DNA of 64,000 nt from Rubellimicrobium mesophilum DSM 19309 (lineage in GTDB: Bacteria; Pseudomonadota; Alphaproteobacteria; Rhodobacterales; Rhodobacteraceae): positions 18,256-82,255 of the forward strand of contig NZ_KK088637.1 in NCBI RefSeq assembly GCF_000600335.2. The letters run 5' to 3'. Position 1 is the first letter of the stretch, and each line of letters starts with the position of its first letter. Below, in pieces: positions 53,950 to 63,575 of the stretch. A program made the translations under genes and the position numbers. The notes under the pieces are model-generated. The model did not search any database and had not been told where the DNA came from. It was given only the letters and a program-made list of their open reading frames with translations.

Positions 53950-55293
53950 TCACTCCCGGGACAGGCTGGCCCCGAGGCCGCCCATCAGCGTCTCGAACAC
54001 CGGAAAGGAGGTCGCGATGGGCGAGCCGTCGTCCACGCCCATCCCCTTCCGCGCCGCCATCCCGAGGATCAGGCAGGACATCGCGATCCGGTGGTCGAGC
54101 CGCGTCTCGGCCACGACGCCCCCCTCCACGCCGTCCGCGCCACGTCCATGGACGATCCACCAGTCCGGCCCCTCCTCGACCTCCACGCCCGCGGCGCGGA
54201 GAGCCTTGGCCATGGCGTCGATCCGGTCGCTCTCCTTGACGCGCAGCTCCTTGACCCCGCGCATCACGGTCGGCCCCTCCGCGAAGGCCGCGACCACGGA
54301 CAGGATCGGGTACTCGTCGATCATGCTGGCCGCCCGCTCCGGCGGCACCTCGACGCCCTTGAGGGCGCCGTTGAACCGAGCCCGCAGGTCCGCGACCGGC
54401 TCCCCGCCCTCCTCCCTCATGTTCTCGAACACGAGGTCCGCCCCCATCTCCCGCAGGGTCGCGAAGAGCCCCGCCCGCGTCGGGTTGAGCCCGATGTTCG
54501 GCACCAGCACCTCCGACCCGGGGACGATGATCCCCGCGCAGACCGGGAAGGCGGCGCTGCTAGGATCGCGTGGCACGACGATGGTCTGGGCCCTCAGCTC
54601 CGGCTCCCCGTCCAGGATGATGACGCGCCCCTCGGGCGCGTCCTCGACCTGCACATGGGCGCCGAAGCCCCTGAGCATCCGCTCCGTATGGTCCCGCGTG
54701 GCCTCCCGCTCCACCACGACGGTCTGCCCCGGCGCGTTGAGCCCGGCGAGCAGGATCGCCGACTTCACCTGAGCGGAGGGCACGGGCAGCTCGTAGCGCA
54801 CCGGCACCGGGTCCTTGGCCCCGACGATGGTCATGGGCAGCCGCCCGCCCTTGCGCCCAAAGGCCTGCGTCCCGAAAAGGCCCAGCGGATCGGTCACCCG
54901 CCCCATCGGGCGGCTGCGCAGGCTCGCGTCCCCGGTGAAGGTCGCGGTGATGGGACTCGTGGCCATGCACCCCATGATGAGCCGCACGCCGGTCCCGGAG
55001 TTGCCGCAGTCGATCACGTCCTCCGGCTCGCGGAACCCGCCGACGCCGACGCCATGGATCACCCAGGCCGCCCCGTCCCGCTCGACCTGCGCCCCGAAGG
55101 CCCGCATCGCCTCGGCGGTGTCGAGCACGTCTTCGCCCTCGAGCAGCCCCGTCACCCGAGTCTCGCCCACGCTCAGTGCGCCGAGGATCAGCGAGCGGTG
55201 CGAGATCGACTTGTCGCCGGGGACGTTGGCCGTGCCGCTCAGCGGATGGCCCGACCGGGCGGTCATGGGGATGGGGGTGCCGTGGCCGGACAT
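53950..55293 (-). CDS. aroA: 3-phosphoshikimate 1-carboxyvinyltransferase (EPSP synthase)
   Basis: A 447-residue enzyme of the shikimate pathway. Motifs: [88 protein letters not shown] and [27 protein letters not shown] and NPTR are motifs described for class II (glyphosate-tolerant) enzymes, yet the position that is alanine in the classical tolerant enzyme is glycine here (GNSGTG). It starts 39 bases after trmB. Confidence 0.97.
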   Translation of the reverse strand: MSGHGTPIPMTARSGHPLSGTANVPGDKSISHRSLILGALSVGETRVTGLLEGEDVLDTAEAMRAFGAQVERDGAAWVIHGVGVGGFREPEDVIDCGNSGTGVRLIMGCMATSPITATFTGDASLRSRPMGRVTDPLGLFGTQAFGRKGGRLPMTIVGAKDPVPVRYELPVPSAQVKSAILLAGLNAPGQTVVVEREATRDHTERMLRGFGAHVQVEDAPEGRVIILDGEPELRAQTIVVPRDPSSAAFPVCAGIIVPGSEVLVPNIGLNPTRAGLFATLREMGADLVFENMREEGGEPVADLRARFNGALKGVEVPPERAASMIDEYPILSVVAAFAEGPTVMRGVKELRVKESDRIDAMAKALRAAGVEVEEGPDWWIVHGRGADGVEGGVVAETRLDHRIAMSCLILGMAARKGMGVDDGSPIATSFPVFETLMGGLGASLSRE

Positions 55294-55332
55294 GGAAGCT
55301 CCTTGCGTGACGCGGGGCCTTCTAGCCCGCTG

Positions 55333-56016
55333 TCACCGGCGACGGAAGGTCATGTAATGCGGACGCCGCCCCTCCCGCAGGGCCTTCTGCTCGTAGCGGG
55401 TGGAGAGCCAGTCCGGCCAGGCCTCGTCCGTGGGTCCGCGCTCCAGCGCGAACCCGGCCGGCGGCACCTCCTCCAGGGTCTGCCGCACGTAATCCTCGAT
55501 GTCCGTCGCGACCCGGAACTCCGCCCCTTTCGCCATGACACGGGCGAGCAGCCCCAGCGACTCCGGCGTCACGAAGCGCCGCCGATGGTGCCGCGCCTTG
55601 GGCCAGGGGTCGGGATAATTGAGGAACGCCTTCTCGACGCTCGCCTCCGGCAGCACCTCCAAGAGGTCCCGCGCATCGCCAGGATGCAGCCGGATGTTCT
55701 CCACCCCCGCCGCCTCCAGCTTCCCCAGGAACTGCGCGATCCCGTTCACGAAGGGCTCCGCGCCCAGGATCGTCACCTCCGGATGCAGCCCCGCCATGTG
55801 GACGAGATGCTCCCCGCCGCCGAAGCCGACCTCCAGCCACAGCGGCGCGGGCAGCCCCGCCAGCACCTCGCGCCCCGGGTTCTCCTCCCGCGTGACGCCC
55901 TGCAGGGTCAGGGTCGGGAGCAACCCTTCCAGCCGCTCCCTCTGGAGCGGCCGCAGGGTCTTGCCGCGCGTGCGGCCGTAGAAGTTGCGCCAGGGACGGT
56001 CGGGGGTGCCGGTCAT
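55333..56016 (-). CDS. trmB: tRNA (guanine-N7-)-methyltransferase
   Basis: A 227-residue methyltransferase modifying G46 of tRNA. The SAM site is LWLEVGFGGGEHLVHMAGLH, and the family signature is KAFLNYPDPWPKARHHRRRF. The N-terminal FYGRTRGKTLRP is typical of the alphaproteobacterial form. It follows metK by 45 bases. Confidence 0.96.
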   Translation of the reverse strand: MTGTPDRPWRNFYGRTRGKTLRPLQRERLEGLLPTLTLQGVTREENPGREVLAGLPAPLWLEVGFGGGEHLVHMAGLHPEVTILGAEPFVNGIAQFLGKLEAAGVENIRLHPGDARDLLEVLPEASVEKAFLNYPDPWPKARHHRRRFVTPESLGLLARVMAKGAEFRVATDIEDYVRQTLEEVPPAGFALERGPTDEAWPDWLSTRYEQKALREGRRPHYMTFRRR

Positions 56017-56061
56017 GGGACCGGGCGGATAGGCCCGGCCCCTTCCGCCGTCAAGCCGGGC

Positions 56062-57246
56062 TCAGGCCGCCTGCGCCACCGTCCGGTGCAGCGCGTCGGC
56101 GAGGTCCGTCCTCTCCCAGGAGAAGCCGCCGTCCTGATCCGGCGTCCGGCCGAAGTGTCCGTAGGCCGAGGTCCGGGCATAGATCGGCCGATTGAGCGAC
56201 AGGTGCTCGCGGATGCCGCGCGGCGTCAGGTCCATGACCTCCGGGATCGCCCGCTCGATGGCCGCCGCATCCACCGCGCCGGTCCCGTGCAGGTCGGCGT
56301 AGATCGACAGCGGCCGCGCCACGCCGATGGCATAGGAGAGCTGGATCGTGCAGCGGTCCGCCAGGCCGGCGGCAACGACGTTCTTGGCGAGGTAGCGCGC
56401 CGCATAGGCGGCCGAGCGGTCCACCTTGGTCGGGTCCTTGCCGCTGAACGCGCCTCCGCCGTGCGGCGCCGCGCCGCCATAGGTGTCCACGATGATCTTG
56501 CGCCCCGTGAGGCCCGCGTCCCCGTCGGGCCCCCCGATCACGAAGGCCCCCGTCGGGTTCACCCACCACAGGGTATCCTTGGTGATCCAGCCCTCGGGCA
56601 GGGTCTCGCGGATGTAGGGCTCCACGATGGCGCGGATGTCGGCGCTGCTCTGCGCCTCGCTCTCGTGCTGGGTGGAGAGCACGATGGAGGTCACCTCCAC
56701 CGGCCTCCCGCCCGCGTAGCGCAGGGAGATCTGGGTCTTCGCGTCGGGCCGCAGCAGCGGCTCCCGGCCGGATTTCCGCGCCTCGGCGAGGCGGCGGAGG
56801 ATCGCGTGGGAATACTGGATCGGCGCGGGCATCAGCTCGGGCGTCTCGCGCGTGGCGTAGCCGAACATGATGCCCTGGTCGCCCGCCCCCTCGTTCTGGC
56901 CGACGACGCCCTGGGCGATGTGCGCGGACTGCTGGTGGAGGAGGTTCTCGATCCGGCAGGTGTTCCAGTGGAACTTCTCCTGCTCGTAGCCGATGTCGCG
57001 GATCGCGTCGCGGGCGATGTCCTCCACCGAGGCGAGGAACGGCGCCATCTTGGACTGGTCGGTCAGCCCCACCTCGCCGCCGATGACCACGCGGTTCGTG
57101 GTGGCGAAGGTCTCGCAGGCCACCCGCGCGAGGGGGTCCTCGGCGAGGAAGGCGTCGAGGACCGAATCCGAGATGCGGTCGCACAGCTTGTCGGGGTGCC
57201 CCTCGGACACGGACTCCGAGGTGAACACATAGTCGAGGCGGGACAT
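56062..57246 (-). CDS. metK: S-adenosylmethionine synthetase
   Basis: A 394-residue enzyme making SAM from methionine and ATP. Signatures: [60 protein letters not shown] and [16 protein letters not shown]. The ATG at 57246 follows GGAG inside the SAM/SAH riboswitch, so translation is feedback-controlled by its own product. lnt ends 66 bases upstream. Confidence 0.98.
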   Translation of the reverse strand: MSRLDYVFTSESVSEGHPDKLCDRISDSVLDAFLAEDPLARVACETFATTNRVVIGGEVGLTDQSKMAPFLASVEDIARDAIRDIGYEQEKFHWNTCRIENLLHQQSAHIAQGVVGQNEGAGDQGIMFGYATRETPELMPAPIQYSHAILRRLAEARKSGREPLLRPDAKTQISLRYAGGRPVEVTSIVLSTQHESEAQSSADIRAIVEPYIRETLPEGWITKDTLWWVNPTGAFVIGGPDGDAGLTGRKIIVDTYGGAAPHGGGAFSGKDPTKVDRSAAYAARYLAKNVVAAGLADRCTIQLSYAIGVARPLSIYADLHGTGAVDAAAIERAIPEVMDLTPRGIREHLSLNRPIYARTSAYGHFGRTPDQDGGFSWERTDLADALHRTVAQAA

Positions 57247-57250
57247 GGGG

Positions 57251-57303
57251 AGTGCTCCATTGGATTTCTGCCCGTCACGCCAGGAAGCCGTTGTGACGGG
57301 GAT
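57251..57303 (-). promoter_or_regulatory. SAM/SAH riboswitch of metK
   Basis: On the minus strand CCCGTCAC ... GTGACGGG (57300 to 57271) forms the stem and encloses the conserved core CAACGGCTTCCTGGC. After a short linker, AATGGAGCACT (57261 to 57251) supplies the pseudoknot partner and includes the ribosome site five bases before ATG. This matches the SAM/SAH RNA (Rfam RF01727) almost base for base as I know it. Ligand binding hides the GGAG and shuts off metK translation. Confidence 0.95.
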
Positions 57304-57312
57304 GCGACTTGC

Positions 57313-58824
57313 CTAAGGGCGGGGGGTCGCGGGGTCAAGTCCCCGTCGCAGGAAGGCGATGGCGAGCAGCAGCCCCAGCAACACCAGAACGGGTCCGTCG
57401 CCCCAGCGGCTATAGGGCGTGGGCGCCAGCGCCGGTGGCAGCGGCGCCTCGATGGCCCCCGCCTGGTTCAGCGGCAGGGAGCCCAGGATGCGCCCCTTGC
57501 CGTCGATCATGGCCGAGATGCCGGTGTTCGCGGCCCTGACCAGCGGCAGCCCCTGCTCGATGGCCCGCAGCCGTCCCAGCGTGAAATGCTGCTGCGGCCC
57601 GGCGTTCGCGCCGAACCAGGCGTCATTGGTCACGAGGAGGAGGAACCGAGGCCTCTCCGCGCCGATCTCCTCGGCGAAGATGCCTTCATAGCAGATGAGC
57701 GGCCGGGCCGTCCCGATGCCGGGAATGTCCACGAGCTTCCCGCCGGCGCCGCTCGTGAAGCCTTCCCCCTGGAAGTCCGCGAGCCCCTTCAGTCCCCAGC
57801 GCGACAGGAGGTCGTGGAAGGGGATGTATTCGCCGAACGGGACGAGGTGCACCTTGTCGTAGGTATCGAGAACCCGGCCCTGCCCGTCCGTGACGGCCAG
57901 GCTGTTGTAGTAGCGCCCCTCCTCGTCCTCGCGCACCACGCCGCTGGCGATGGGGACGCCGCCGGCCATGCGGCTCCCCGCCGCGAAGGTCGGACCGGCC
58001 CAGTCGAGGAGCTCGGTCAGCGCCGTCTCGGGCCAGACGACGAGGTCGGCCCGGGAGGGCGCGCGCGACAGGGTCAGGAGGCGCTCGAAGTGCTCGGGCT
58101 GGAGCTCGGGATCCCATTTCTCGGCCTGCGGCACGTTCGGCTGGACGATGCGGACGACGGGAGCGCCAGGGTCCGGCGCCGGCACGGGACCGGGATCCAG
58201 GAGCACCCATCCCGCCGCCAGCGCCACCGGCACCGCGCCGCGCAGGAGGAGGCCCGCGCCGGGGCTCGCCACGACCGCCGCCGCGCCGAGGGTCAGGAGC
58301 GTGAGGCCATGGACGCCGACAACGGCCACGAGCTGCGCGAGCGGCGTCTCGGACCAGACATGGCCGACCAGCGCCCAAGGAAAGCCGGTGAAGGCGAGGG
58401 AGCGGACGACCTCCACCCCGGCCCAGAGCGCCACCAGTCCGGCGAGGCCCAGCCGAAGCCGTCGCGCCAGCCCGAAGGCCGCGCCCCAAAACAGCGCGAA
58501 CCCCGCCGCCATGAAGAACAGCGCGAAGGGTGCCATCCAGCCGGTCCGCTCGGGCTCCACGAGGAACGGCTCCACGATCCAGCGCAGCGTCAGCGCGAAG
58601 TAGCCGAGCCCCAGGGCCCAGCCCTCGCGGAAGCCTGCCCCGTGGCGGGCGAGGCCCATGACCACGATCAGGACGATGAAAGCCACCACCGGCCAGGCGA
58701 AGGGCACCTGCCCGAGGCCCATCAGCGCCCCCAGGACCGCGAAGGCGCCCAGACGCAGCGGCCAGGCCGCCGCGGCCAGCCGGCGCGGCCCGTGGAACAG
58801 GGCGTCTCCCAGGATCGTCGTCAT
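57313..58824 (-). CDS. lnt: Apolipoprotein N-acyltransferase
   Basis: A 503-residue inner-membrane enzyme adding the third acyl chain to lipoproteins. The N-terminal 200 residues hold about six membrane segments; the C-terminal nitrilase domain carries the catalytic glutamate (LVVWPETALTELL), lysine (VLDTYDKVHLVPFGEY) and cysteine (ARPLICYEGIFAEEI), and a last membrane segment follows (GPVLVLLGLLLAIAFL). It lies between corC and metK. Confidence 0.97.
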   Translation of the reverse strand: MTTILGDALFHGPRRLAAAAWPLRLGAFAVLGALMGLGQVPFAWPVVAFIVLIVVMGLARHGAGFREGWALGLGYFALTLRWIVEPFLVEPERTGWMAPFALFFMAAGFALFWGAAFGLARRLRLGLAGLVALWAGVEVVRSLAFTGFPWALVGHVWSETPLAQLVAVVGVHGLTLLTLGAAAVVASPGAGLLLRGAVPVALAAGWVLLDPGPVPAPDPGAPVVRIVQPNVPQAEKWDPELQPEHFERLLTLSRAPSRADLVVWPETALTELLDWAGPTFAAGSRMAGGVPIASGVVREDEEGRYYNSLAVTDGQGRVLDTYDKVHLVPFGEYIPFHDLLSRWGLKGLADFQGEGFTSGAGGKLVDIPGIGTARPLICYEGIFAEEIGAERPRFLLLVTNDAWFGANAGPQQHFTLGRLRAIEQGLPLVRAANTGISAMIDGKGRILGSLPLNQAGAIEAPLPPALAPTPYSRWGDGPVLVLLGLLLAIAFLRRGLDPATPRP

Positions 58825-58860
58825 GCCGGACCTGCTACCCGTTCCAGACGTCCGAGGCCC

Positions 58861-59718
58861 CTACCGCGCCCCGGCCGGCATCCGCACGCGCAGCCGCCGC
58901 ACGCGGCGGGCGTCGGCGTCCAGCACCTCGAAGAGCGGCCCGTCCGGATGCGCCACCACCTCGCCGGGCTTGGGCACGTGACCGGCCAGCAGGAACACGA
59001 GGCCGCCCATGGTGTCCACTTCCTCGGCGTCGATCTCCTCGTGGGCCGTGAGGTCGAGGTCGATCTCCTCCTCGAACTCCTCGATGGGGGTGGCGCCGTC
59101 GACGATCCAGACCCCCTCGCCCTCGCGAGTGACCATCTGCGGAAGCGCCGTGTCGTGCTCGTCGTCGATCTCGCCCACCACGGTCTCGAGCAGGTCCTCG
59201 ATCGTGCAGAGCCCATCCGTGCCGCCGTATTCATCGATGACAAGCGCCATGTGGATGCGCTCGGACTGCATCCGCTGGAGCAGCGCGGCGAGCGGCATGG
59301 ACGGCGGCACGTAGAGCAGCGGCCGCAGCATCGCCCGCAGGTCGAAGGTCCCGCCCTGCCCGAAGCCGTGCTTCAGCGCCACGTCCTTGAGGTTCACCAT
59401 GCCGAGCGGCTGGTCGAGCGTCCCCTCATAGACCGGAATGCGGGTGCGGCCCGATTCGCGGAACTCCTCCACGAGGTCCGGGAGGGTGATCGTCACCGGG
59501 ACGGCCACGATCTCGGACTTGGGGATCGCCGCCTCCTCGACACGCATCCGCCGGAGGTTCCCCAGGCCGTGCTGCTGCGCCGGACGCGGGAGAGACTCGT
59601 GCTCCTCGGGGGGGCTCAGCGCCTCGATGATGCGGGAGAAGAAGCCGCGACTCTGGCCCTCGGCGGGGTCGTCGCCGCCCTCGTCCCGGCGGGGGGAGGG
59701 GTTGCTCGCATCAGCCAT
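58861..59718 (-). CDS. corC: CorC/YbeX-type CBS transporter-associated protein
   Basis: A 285-residue soluble protein: a tandem CBS pair (residues about 60-190; EIVAVPVTITLPDLVEEFRE, SMPLAALLQRMQSERIHMAL, VIDEYGGTDGLCTIEDLLET) and a C-terminal CorC_HlyC domain (GVWIVDGATPIEEFEEEIDL, GGLVFLLAGHVPKPGE). It lacks the DUF21 membrane part. Linked to magnesium/cobalt efflux and, with YbeY, to ribosome maintenance. The start overlaps the ybeY stop by eight bases. Confidence 0.93.
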   Translation of the reverse strand: MADASNPSPRRDEGGDDPAEGQSRGFFSRIIEALSPPEEHESLPRPAQQHGLGNLRRMRVEEAAIPKSEIVAVPVTITLPDLVEEFRESGRTRIPVYEGTLDQPLGMVNLKDVALKHGFGQGGTFDLRAMLRPLLYVPPSMPLAALLQRMQSERIHMALVIDEYGGTDGLCTIEDLLETVVGEIDDEHDTALPQMVTREGEGVWIVDGATPIEEFEEEIDLDLTAHEEIDAEEVDTMGGLVFLLAGHVPKPGEVVAHPDGPLFEVLDADARRVRRLRVRMPAGAR

Positions 59719-60253
59719 CGGTGGTCCTCGTCATGGCGGGGGCTTCTGCCAGATGGGCATAGGGGTCCGCAACCCCGAGCGCCGCCAGGATCTCGGTCTC
59801 GAGCCCCTCCATCAGCTCGGCGTCCGCGTCCCGCTCGTGGTCGAAGCCCAGGAGGTGGAGGGTCCCGTGCACCAGAAGGTGCAGCGCATGGTCCCGCAGC
59901 GGCCGCCCCGCCTCCTCCGCCTCCCGTGCGCAGGTGTCGTAGGCGATGGCCACGTCGCCCAGCTCCACCGGCATCGGTGGAGTGGGCCTGGGCAGGTGCG
60001 GCATCTCGCCCGCCCGCGCGGCGGCCCGCTCGTCCGAGGGCCAGGACAGGACGTTCGTGGGCTGCGGCTTGCCCCGGAAGTCCTCGTTGAGCTCGGCGAT
60101 CCGCTTGTCGTTGCAGGCGAGCAGGCTGATCTCGTAGGCCTCGTGGTCGAGGCCCAGCCGTTCGAGGGCCGCGCGCGCGCCCCGCTCCGCCAGGGCCTCG
60201 AGATCGAGCGCGTCCCAGCGCGTGTCCTCTGTCAGGGTCTCCACCAGGGGCAT
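59711..60253 (-). CDS. ybeY: Endoribonuclease YbeY
   Basis: A 180-residue metalloprotein for rRNA maturation and ribosome quality control. The zinc motif HGTLHLLGFDH supplies the three histidines; LNEDFRGKPQPTNVLSWP is the second conserved block. Start ATG 60253, four bases after the phoH stop; the end overlaps corC, so translational coupling is likely. Confidence 0.96.
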   Translation of the reverse strand: MPLVETLTEDTRWDALDLEALAERGARAALERLGLDHEAYEISLLACNDKRIAELNEDFRGKPQPTNVLSWPSDERAAARAGEMPHLPRPTPPMPVELGDVAIAYDTCAREAEEAGRPLRDHALHLLVHGTLHLLGFDHERDADAELMEGLETEILAALGVADPYAHLAEAPAMTRTTDG

Positions 60254-60257
60254 GGCG

Positions 60258-61313
60258 TCAGGCCGGGTTCTCCATGGTCGCGCGGTCGCGCGCATCGGCG
60301 TCGTAAGCCTCGATGATCGCGGCCACCAGCGGGTGGCGCACCACGTCGCGCGAGGTGAAGCGGGTGAAGCTGATCTTCGGCACTCCGCCCAGCAGCCGCT
60401 CCGCCTCGATCAGGCCCGAGGTCACGCCGCGCGGCAGGTCGATCTGCGTGCGGTCTCCGGTGATGACCATGCGCGACCCCTCGCCGAGGCGCGTCAGGAA
60501 CATCTTCATCTGCATGGAGGTGGCGTTCTGCGCCTCGTCCAGGACGATGAAGGCATGGGAGAGCGTCCGTCCCCGCATGAAGGCCAGCGGCGCGATCTCG
60601 ATGACCTTCTCCTCGATCATCTTCTGCACCTGCTTGGCAGGGAGGAAGTCGTTCAGCGCGTCGTAGAGCGGCTGCATGTAGGGATCGACCTTCTCCTTCG
60701 CGTCGCCCGGAAGGAAGCCCAGCCGCTCGCCCGCCTCGACGGCGGGACGCGAGAGGATGATCTTGTCCACGTGGCCGCCGAGGAACATCGACACGCCCAC
60801 GGCGACGGCGAGATAGGTCTTCCCCGTCCCCGCCGGGCCGATCCCGAACGCGAGCTCGTGCTCGAAGAGAGCGCGGACATAGGCCTTCTGCGCCTCGGTC
60901 CGGGGCTCCACGACCTTGCGGCGGGTGCGGACCTCGATCCGGCCGTTCGGGCCCTCGCCGAACAGCTCCTTCTGGTCGCCGTCCTGAGGGCCGGCCTCGC
61001 GCAGGGCGGGGCCCATGCGCAACTCCCGGTCGATGTCACCGCTCTCCAGCCCCTTGCCCGATTCGAGCCGCTGGTAGAGCGAGCGGAGCACCTCGGCGGC
61101 GCGGGCGCGCGAATCGGCCTCGCCCATCACGGCGAGCCGGTTGCCGCGGCGCAGGATCTGGACCGACAGACGGTCCTCGAGCGCGGCGAGGTTGCGGTCA
61201 TGCTCCCCGCAGAGGTCGATCAGGAGGTAGTTGTCGGGAAACTCCAGGGTGGTCTCGCCCTGGGCGGGGGCGGCGGCGGACGCGTTCAGCGCGGTCACGG
61301 GCAGGGTGGTCAC
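60258..61313 (-). CDS. phoH: PhoH family ATPase (YbeZ)
   Basis: About 351 residues with a Walker A motif in ELAFGIGPAGTGKTYLAVAV and Walker B in SHAFIVLDEAQN, plus the RPAVEAGERLGFLPGDAKEK signature. It partners YbeY in RNA metabolism. The start is uncertain: a GTG at 61313 gives the family-like start TTLPVTALNA, but AAAGGAG abuts it directly; an upstream ATG at 61340 lacks a ribosome site. Confidence 0.93.
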   Translation of the reverse strand: MTTLPVTALNASAAAPAQGETTLEFPDNYLLIDLCGEHDRNLAALEDRLSVQILRRGNRLAVMGEADSRARAAEVLRSLYQRLESGKGLESGDIDRELRMGPALREAGPQDGDQKELFGEGPNGRIEVRTRRKVVEPRTEAQKAYVRALFEHELAFGIGPAGTGKTYLAVAVGVSMFLGGHVDKIILSRPAVEAGERLGFLPGDAKEKVDPYMQPLYDALNDFLPAKQVQKMIEEKVIEIAPLAFMRGRTLSHAFIVLDEAQNATSMQMKMFLTRLGEGSRMVITGDRTQIDLPRGVTSGLIEAERLLGGVPKISFTRFTSRDVVRHPLVAAIIEAYDADARDRATMENPA

Positions 61314-61568
61314 TCCTTTGCAGGCGCCTCGTGGCGCCATGGTGGCGCGGCGGGGCCCCTGGCGCAAGCCGTCCCGGGCGCCGCTGGGGCAGGAACGCGC
61401 AACGTGGCGGCAAGGTCCCGGCCGGAATCCGGTATTTGCGCCATTTTCAGCCATCGGGCCTACACGACGGCCAACAAGGTCGCGCGCCGGTCGGACTTGC
61501 AGATGGGGACCGCACCCCGCTTATGGAAGCCCGGATCGCGGCTTCGTCAGCCGGGCCCGCTCCGGCCG

Positions 61569-62859
61569 TCAGGCCAGCTCGCCCGCCAGGGAGTTCGTCA
61601 GCGCCGCCGTGACGCGCACGGGAACGATCCGCCCACGAAGCGAATCGGGTCCCGTGACGCTGACCGCCATCAGGTGCTCGGACTTGCCGCTCATCTGCCC
61701 CGGCATCCGCCCCGGCTTCTCGAAGAGCACCGGGACCACGCGGCCCACCATCGCCTCCTGCGCCTCCCGCTGCTGCCGGGCGATCACCGCCTGGAGGCGC
61801 AGGAGCCGCTCGTGGGCGACCTCCGGGTCCACGCCGGGCCGCTCGGCCGCAGGGGTCCCGGGCCGGGAGGAGTAGGCGAAGGAATAAGCGGCGGCGAAGC
61901 GGACCTCCTCCACGAGAGCCAGCGTCGCCGCGAAATCGTCGTCCGTCTCGCCCGGGAACCCCACGATGAAGTCCGACGACAGGGCGAGGTCCGGTCGCGC
62001 CGCGCGCAGCCGCCCGACGAGACGCAGGTAGTCCTCGGCCTTGTGCTTGCGGTTCATCGCCTTGAGCACCCGATCCGACCCAGACTGCACCGGCAGGTGC
62101 AGGAAGGGCATGAGCTTCGGCTCCTGGCAATGTGCCGCGATCAGGACCTCGTCCATGTCGCTCGGGTGCGAGGTCGTGTAGCGGATGCGCTCCAGCCCCT
62201 CGATCCCCGCCAGCTCCCCCACCAGCGCCGCGAGGCCCCCTTCGGCCCCGTGCCAGGCGTTGACGTTCTGGCCGAGCAGCGTGATCTCCCTCACCCCCTG
62301 CTCCACCAGCGCCCGCGCCTCGGCCACGATCCGCCCGGCAGGCCGGCTGACCTCGGCGCCGCGCGTGTAGGACGACGCAGAAGGCGCAGAACTTGTCGCA
62401 GCCTTCCTGCACGGTGAGGAAGGCCGTGGGCGCCTTGGTCCGGCGGGCGGGAAGATGGGCGAACTTGTCCTCGGGCGGGAACTCGGTCTCCACCACCTTC
62501 TCGCCACGGGCGACGCGCTCCATCAGCTTCGGCAGCGTGTGGTAGCTCTGCGGCCCCACCACGAGGTCCACCATCGGCGCCCGGGCGAGGATCTCCTCAC
62601 CCTCCGCCTGCGCCACGCAGCCCGCGACGGCGATCTTGAGGTCCGGCCTCGCGGCGCGAAGGGGCTTCAGCCGCCCGATGTCGGAATAGACCTTCTCGGC
62701 CGCCTTCTCCCGGATGTGGCAGGTGTTGAGGAGCACCATGTCGGCCTCCTCCGCCTTGTCCGTCGCCTCGTAGCCCTGCCCGGCCAGGAGCTCCGCCATG
62801 CGCTCGCCGTCGTGGACGTTCATCTGGCAGCCGTAGGTCTTGACGAAGAGCTTGGGCAT
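61569..62859 (-). pseudogene. miaB: tRNA-2-methylthio-N6-dimethylallyladenosine synthase, frameshifted
   Basis: The N-terminal UPF0004 domain ([55 protein letters not shown]) is in one frame up to the radical-SAM cluster [11 protein letters not shown]. The expected continuation [11 protein letters not shown], then [36 protein letters not shown] and the C-terminal TRAM domain lie in another frame. Two bases appear to be missing near 62369-62372, inside the cysteine motif region. The rest is fully conserved, so this is either a fresh mutation or a sequencing error in an otherwise functional gene. Confidence 0.88.
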
Positions 62860-62996
62860 GGGGCGGGCCTCCCGTTGGGGATGCGCGGGGATAGACGCAG
62901 GGGGCCGGGGTTGCAAGGACGCGGCCTCGGCGCGCAAGGGCCCGCCACGCCGGACGTCCGCTCAGACGCGGGCGCGCGACCTCCCGGCCGACGGCG

Positions 62997-63431
62997 TCAG
63001 ACCCGCCGCAGCCGGATCACCACGTCCACGGACGCGATCTCGGCGCCCTCCGGGGCCTCGGGGAGCCGGCTGATCTCCAGCTCGGCCGCCGGAGCGTCGG
63101 TGAGGCGGCAATCCTCTTCCCAGTAGAAGTGGGGATGGTCGTCGATGCAGGTGTCGAAGTAGCTCTTGGAGCCGTCCACCGTGATCTCGCGCATCAGGCC
63201 CGCATCGCAGAAGGCGCGCAACGTGTTGTAGACGGTGGCGAGCGACACGGGCTCCCCGGCGCGGACGGCGGCGTGGTGAAGGCTCTCGGCGGTCACGTGC
63301 CGGTCACGGCCGTCGCCCACGAGGAGATGCGCCAGAGCCGCCCGCTGCCGTGTCGGCCGCAGGCCCCCTCGCGCAAGCCAGGCGAGGCCCCGCCCCTCGG
63401 TCGTCCCTTCGATCGTCGTGCCGTCGTGCAT
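62997..63431 (-). CDS. irr: Fur-family regulator, Irr-like
   Basis: A 144-residue Fur-family DNA-binding protein: [20 protein letters not shown] (winged helix start), [20 protein letters not shown] (recognition helix) and a dimer domain with [20 protein letters not shown] and [15 protein letters not shown]. The tail lacks the CxxC zinc pairs of true Fur/Zur, and the neighbour is fabA, the usual place of irr in Rhodobacterales. Irr controls iron and haem genes through haem. The His-rich haem motif is reduced to DDHPHFYW. Confidence 0.85.
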   Translation of the reverse strand: MHDGTTIEGTTEGRGLAWLARGGLRPTRQRAALAHLLVGDGRDRHVTAESLHHAAVRAGEPVSLATVYNTLRAFCDAGLMREITVDGSKSYFDTCIDDHPHFYWEEDCRLTDAPAAELEISRLPEAPEGAEIASVDVVIRLRRV

Positions 63432-63575
63432 GAACGCCGCACACCCTTTATGCCAAGCCCCTCAAGCATATGTCGTTCGCAGGGGCCGATTCAACCGGGA
63501 GCCCGCCCTTGTGCCGCCCGCTCGCCGGGTGATAAGGCAAAGCCCGGGGCGCAACAACCGGATGGACCACCAGGC

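Noticed and set aside
51994-60090. A single open frame of 2698 codons on the plus strand
   Set aside because: It runs antisense through cmk, aroA, trmB, metK, lnt, corC and part of ybeY, all of which have clear family matches. Composition is arginine/proline/histidine-rich, as expected for antisense reading of GC-rich genes. Only its first 90 codons may belong to a real small gene.
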